Source: Liolophura sinensis
Taxonomy: Eukaryota > Mollusca > Polyplacophora > Chitonida > Chitonidae
Assembly (NCBI RefSeq): GCF_032854445.1
Contig: NC_088304.1
Location: forward strand, 29,765,732-29,829,731
DNA: 64,000 bases
Direction of reading: 5' to 3'
Shown here: positions 59,406 through 64,000 of the stretch, in pieces
Position numbering within the stretch: position 1 is the stretch's first letter
How the letters are laid out: each line of letters begins with the position of its first letter
Made by a program: the position numbers and the translations under genes
The notes under the pieces: generated by a model
What the model was told of the DNA's origin: nothing
The model's database searches: none
The model's input: only the letters and a program-made list of their open reading frames with translations

Positions 59406-61090
59406 ATAGCTTAAATAGATATAATATCATAAGAATCTTAGGTGGATAAAGTTGGGACGTATTCATCCGAGATATATAGATGCACCATAAAAACCCGCAT
59501 AAGACAGTTTGCCTTACAAGAGCCCATTGTATACATAATGACAAAGGCAACATTTTATAATAAGAAAAAACTACTTTATCAAACAGTTTTTCTGTGTGTG
59601 GCATAAAAAATTAATGTTTACTTTCTAGAAATATAGCGGAAATCTGAAGAAGAGTTACCATAAATTCACTGACGGAATGGTCAGAGAACTTAATTTCTGA
59701 CGTGCTTGGTAGCTCTGTAAATAAGTTTATAATAAGCAATTCTTATGAAGGCATGCGATGCGCCATGTTAAAGCAAGCGATGTCGCCTCAATCGTACCAC
59801 ATGCACATGTATGAATGCAAAACGGGGTTTGAAAGACGTATGCGGAAACATCTGCGTCCTGATTTCTTAAAACTGATATCATGGCGGCGCTTTTGATTGT
59901 GTTAATGTGCGTGATTTTGCTTACTTTGAACTCCGAAATGCCGGTTGTACCACATCGCAAAAACAAAAACGTATTCTCTTTAAGCTTTTGCTTTATTGAT
60001 GCATATATATGTATATATATTTGATACAAGGTTGTCTTTTCTTTTAAATTTCAGAAACTATACTTTAACAGTAACTTTCCTGAAACGTAAGAATTAAAAA
60101 AAGCTAAGAAAGAAAGAAAGTTCCTGAAATTCTTCCAGTCTTGGCCTTTTTTCAAATTTCCCGAATAAAATTAATTTATCTTCGAATACTTCGATGTTCG
60201 TTCTATGATGAAATCATTTGGGAAGTCGTTACCAAATGAAACGACTTTTATGAAATCTTTAAGATGTAAAATAAGACCATTTGTCAGGAGTGCTCAATTG
60301 ACGCATAGGACTGGATTCTGGCTGTTGCTGATTTGCACAAACCGTTAGACGTCTCATACTCCCAACAGCGCCTGGACAGGGACTGGTAAGGCCGTCTTCA
60401 AGCTTTCTATAGAGGTTATAAGCCACTGTTTCGTATCCGAAGAAGTAGTGCAGTCAGTTCACTCTGATATATATCGTTTGAGATACACATACAGAATACC
60501 CCTATACTTTTTCGACCTGAAACCTGGCCTCCAAATATCACCAAAAAAGATGACAAATCAAAAATAATAGACAAAATAACAGAGTGACGGTATTCTCTGA
60601 GACAATTAACCCGGTCACATAGATGTGCACGCTGGCCGACACTATGTGTACGGATATGCTAAAAAGAAAAGGGGGGAAAATGAACGGTGTCGCATTCTTA
60701 AGCAGCTCTGACCTATTTCGATATCAACTGTTCTACAGCTTATGGTGCAGGCTTACGCCGCCGAGGTGGAGTGGTCGAGCTTTGTCGCACAGATGTATAG
60801 ATAAGTGGATCTAGATATTCATGTATAGATATACAAGCCTATGTAAGAGCAGGTGGGTTGTCAACCGATAAAGGTAAATATATAAGGTGACTCAGACGAA
60901 GAGCAACTACGAACTTTTGTGTCAGCGAACTTGTGGAAGGCTGCAGCTTGTGTGCAGGCGATCTCCACAAACCATGACACAAGCCCGCCGCTGTTACTAC
61001 AGCCTTAAACTGACAACAGTGTGTGTCAGACTGTATGCCGTGATAGATACCGGTATTCTGTTACATTCCTGAAGTGGTGGTTTCATACAG
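59406..61090. other. non-coding region
   Basis: Chance frames of about 60-100 codons only. A (gaaa)n-like stretch is near 60105-60122. Confidence 0.4.
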
Positions 61091-61133
61091 GACCCTAATT
61101 TCACGGATTCACATTATGTGAAAGTCGTACGAG
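61091..61133 (+). CDS. weak candidate exon
   Basis: 43 bases between tttcatacag and a perfect donor GAG|GTAAGT (61134). Open in one frame (DPNFTDSHYVKVVR). It is too short to separate a coding exon from a leader exon or chance. Confidence 0.2.
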
Positions 61134-61796
61134 GTAAGTTTCTTTATCACACACTTAACTTTCTCTTCAATATTATGTTTAACATGTCGTTGTCCTATAT
61201 TTGAGATTTGCGTACACCTGCAGGCAATGTGCCAGACAAATGTCCCATCGCTAATACAGAACGCAACAGACCTGTGTATAAATATAGCTGCATAAGTATA
61301 TAGCTCAAGGCAGTCGTAATTCTAATGCATTCTTTGTTGTGGTGGTCTTACATAGTTAAAGTTAAAACTACATGTTGACCTCCAGGCGGTGACACCACCA
61401 GTAAAATCTGTACGTTAGTTTTGATGTCGGCCTAGATGAGACATGCCGTGAAGCTTATTCACAGTAACAGTTATAGCTATCAGCCTATAATTAACTTTTA
61501 TTCAGGCCAAAACATGAGCTTCTTCTGTATATTTTGGAATAATCTGATGCATCGTGTATGAACCCTCTAGCGTGACAGGTAGGGAAAAAAATAAATGCTG
61601 GTGATTTTATAACGATGAATAATTTATGATTTCCAAAACGTAGCTCCATATATTGGACGAAAGTTCATTTGAATTTATTTCTCCATCACATTTTGTCATA
61701 ATGTTTTCTTAATTTCAAACATTTTTTTACTTTCCTAGTCGTATTTACGACATACATGTAACACTAAGCGATTCCTAAACTCCATGAGGTTGGGCA
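61134..61796. other. non-coding region
   Basis: No supported feature. Confidence 0.4.
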
Positions 61797-61845
61797 CCTT
61801 TGCTGATAGTGAAATATTCCTCAGTATGGCGTTAACCGGAATCAA
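61797..61845 (+). mobile_element. SINE-1 tail fragment
   Basis: gctgatagtgaaatattcct, cagtatggcgttaac and gaatcaaat without an AAAT tail. Confidence 0.6.
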
Positions 61846-62490
61846 ATGTGTGTATGTATACATCGATGTATAGTTGTTTTTAATTGTTTAACTGTTTAAA
61901 CAATACAAGTATGTCAAATCAACACACTGCACCTTTTAACATGTGCTCATGTCAGTAGGCATGGTTAAACGTACAGCTATGTTAGTCATGATACGTTATT
62001 ACTTGTCTTTTGCATTCCTGTTGTGTGATAGAGGCGATCAGTTTAGGTCTATGCTTAAAAATTGACACTTTTACTGAAAAGCAATCCCGTTGCACTTTGC
62101 CCGAGATGGGCAAACTTCCTGCTAGGACTATTTTATATAAATGGTCTGGAAAGCTTAATATTATGATAGCGCTTGACATTTGTTACGAGTGACATTTAGG
62201 AAATAAAACACAAGTGGGTTGGCTGTTCCAGAGATTATCATTTCACAGAATCTTGTCGAGAATTACGCAATCGACATAAACTGAATTTCCGCAACAATAA
62301 CACTAATAAATTGTTCCCCAGCTGAAAGATATTGAAAGTCTTGAGTAAGAACGGACAAAGTAGCCCTCAAATTATTTTACAAGTGAACAAACAGGGCAGG
62401 GGTAGAAAAATAGTCATCACATCTTGGTTAACAACTGGCACAGTATACAAAAAGTTGATTATTTTTAAAATCAGTCAGTGTCAAAACCAA
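61846..62490. other. non-coding region
   Basis: No supported feature. The last part may be the 3' end of the Tc1-like element that follows. Confidence 0.35.
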
Positions 62491-62616
62491 TCAATATCGC
62501 GTGTGGCCACCCCTTGCTGCAATGCATGCAAAAACTCTCCGACTCATAGGAAAAGTCAGTCGTCTGATAAGATGACGTGGGATTCGTTGCCATTCATTGC
62601 CATTCATCTTGGAGAG
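62491..62616 (-). pseudogene. Tc1-like transposase, C-terminal remnant
   Basis: On the reverse strand the last codons of a Tc1/mariner-type transposase are recognisable: EWQRIPRHLIRRL, then MSRRVFACIAARGGHTRY and a stop at 62491-62493. This tail is typical of animal Tc1 transposases, whose last helix lies close to the stop. The upstream part is absent, since a SINE-1 begins at 62642. A short duplication (tgccattcat) sits at the break near 62590-62607. The DDE catalytic domain is absent, so it is inactive. Confidence 0.75.
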
Positions 62617-62641
62617 CGAACGACAGTTTTTGTCGGTTGGC

Positions 62642-62855
62642 GGGTCCTCCGTGGCTCAGTTGGTTAGCGCGCTAGCGCAGCGTAATGACCCAGGAGTCTC
62701 TCACCAATGCGGTCGCTGTGAGTTCAAGTCCAGCTCATGTTGGCTTCCTCTTCGATCGAAAGTCGGAAAGTCCTTCAGCAACCTGCGGATGGTCGTGGGT
62801 TTCCCCCGGGCTCTGCCCGGTTTCCTCCCGCCATAATGCTGGCCGCCGTCGTGTT

Positions 62856-62858
<3 letters not shown>
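62642..62858 (+). mobile_element. SINE-1 ending in a TA microsatellite
   Basis: Clean head ccgtggctcagttggttagc, box B region tgagttcaagtccagctcat, middle gcggatggtcgtgggtttcc and core ccataatgctggccgccgtc. The usual tail domain is missing; after gtgtttcagttta the copy runs into (TA)n. Confidence 0.92.

Positions 62859-62918
<60 letters not shown>
62859..62918. repeat. (TA)n microsatellite
   Basis: About 60 bases of TA in place of the SINE-1 tail. Confidence 0.95.
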
Positions 62919-62922
<4 letters not shown>

Positions 62923-63833
62923 CCTATATATATACACACTTCCATAATATATACTTCCATAATGGTAAATCCAACATTTTGGCAGTGGTGGAGGATTGGA
63001 AGCATTTATTATAATATTTAAGGGTTTAACACCGCGGTAATACAGAGGTCATACATTTTAGACCAATCAACGGCAAACTTATTCCATTGCAGTTGACCTT
63101 GATATTCCCAAGCGCGTGTATGAGGTCATGTCTCGCAGTTGAGTGACATACAATATACATGTATTATGACGTCATGCTGCTGAGCTCAGAAAATGACACA
63201 AATATTTCTTTTTTTCACGTCATGGTGTCTGGGTGTTAACTATCAAAAATGTAAAAACAGAAGCGATATTTATAAACTGTGCAAAATATCACTATTATCA
63301 CTGAAGGAAATTCTGATAGTTCACCTTTATATAAATCACTAAAGCAAATCTAACAAGTAAAAAAACTCAAATTCTATTATTTGTAGACATAAACATTCTG
63401 AAATCAGTACTCGAGGAGGTAAATGTACAGGGCTGAGTGTTGCGTGACACACTCGATGTTGTTTTAAATGTCATTTCTATTTAATCTTATATGAGTCTAT
63501 ACACTATGCTAGATGGTACCAGCTGGTTAGTAGTGAAGCCTGTCATGCGCTGACAAATTACAGGGCAATTCGTGTAACCCTGGCTACATTGAGAGACCCG
63601 AGTACGGTTCTTATATCACTGACAAGGGGAATCCCCTGCCGACAAGCCCGTACCTTCAGGCGACATCCACACACAATCCGAACCTTTATGTATTTGCGGT
63701 TGCCTTGTGTAAATATAAGCTTACACATCGGTATCCTTAAAACTCATGAGTGACATACGACAAATCAACAGGATAACACTTCGCTTTGAACAACACTTTG
63801 TTATAGTGACGAGTCTACTCGTGGGCGTAGAGA
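62919..63833. other. non-coding, possible upstream region of a new gene
   Basis: No element recognised. The last 100 bases lead into the candidate first exon. Confidence 0.35.
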
Positions 63834-63888
63834 ATGCATACCGGTGCATGCTCTCCGTGGTCAGTTGTCATCCTCGTAACCATAGCAA
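63834..63888 (+). CDS. candidate first exon with signal peptide
   Basis: ATG with A at -3 opens 18 codons, MHTGACSPWSVVILVTIA, and ends in phase 1 at a good donor, GCAA|GTGAGT. The hydrophobic VVILVTIA after a short polar start fits a signal peptide. The rest of the gene would lie beyond the window (+ strand). Chance occurrence is possible. Confidence 0.3.
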
Positions 63889-64000
63889 GTGAGTCTGACT
63901 CAAAATACGAAATTCGCAATAATATAGCCCATTCACGCGAAGAGGAAGGAAGACGATTGTGTTCCGAATCCCCATCTTTATGTTGTTTTATACTGCCTTA

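Overview
The window reads as nuclear DNA of a marine invertebrate animal, most likely a lophotrochozoan and probably a mollusc. The grounds are spliced gene structure, AT-rich intergenic DNA, several tRNA-derived SINE families (one with a gtataagtgaaatattcttg 3' domain and an AAAT tail, of a kind I associate with mollusc and related genomes), Penelope-like and Tc1-like relics, foldback MITEs and at least twelve minisatellites. There is no sign of bacterial, organellar or viral coding organisation. The species assignment is inference.

Only two genes are beyond doubt. Both are class A (rhodopsin-like) GPCRs on the + strand, each with one uninterrupted coding exon: receptor 1 at 15490-16761 and receptor 2 at 47278-48408. 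They are clear paralogues sharing motifs from TM1 to TM7, each with a likely 3' splice site just upstream and a leader full of short uORFs. They look like an old tandem pair now about 30 kb apart. Receptor 1 has lost the DRY aspartate (it reads LRY). The last codons and stop of receptor 2 lie in a roughly 41-bp minisatellite that carries three perfect TGACGTCA boxes.

Weaker gene evidence comes from short open exons bounded by splice consensus: a possible three-exon micro-gene (23763-24775, with a polyA signal), a possible multi-exon gene (29393-32665), a symmetric cysteine-rich exon (41882-42019), and a possible signal-peptide first exon at the right edge (63834-63888). None resembles a family I can name.

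Layout: 0-15 kb is SINE relics plus minisatellites (50, 66, 41 and 52 bp units). 15-17.5 kb is receptor 1. 17.5-29 kb is old repeats, two broken Penelope-like RT copies (one split by a foldback element that itself holds a tRNA-like SINE), the putative micro-gene and 52/60-bp arrays. 29-33 kb holds the candidate spliced gene, followed by an unbroken 36-bp array (33.5-34.0 kb). 34-46 kb is SINEs, MITEs, a (TA)n tract and 45/60/68-bp arrays. 47-48.7 kb is receptor 2. 49-64 kb is mostly non-coding, with a roughly 2 kb 68-bp satellite showing trimeric higher-order structure (53.3-55.4 kb), more SINEs and a Tc1-like transposase remnant.

Most long open frames other than the two receptors are artefacts of arrays whose unit length is a multiple of three.
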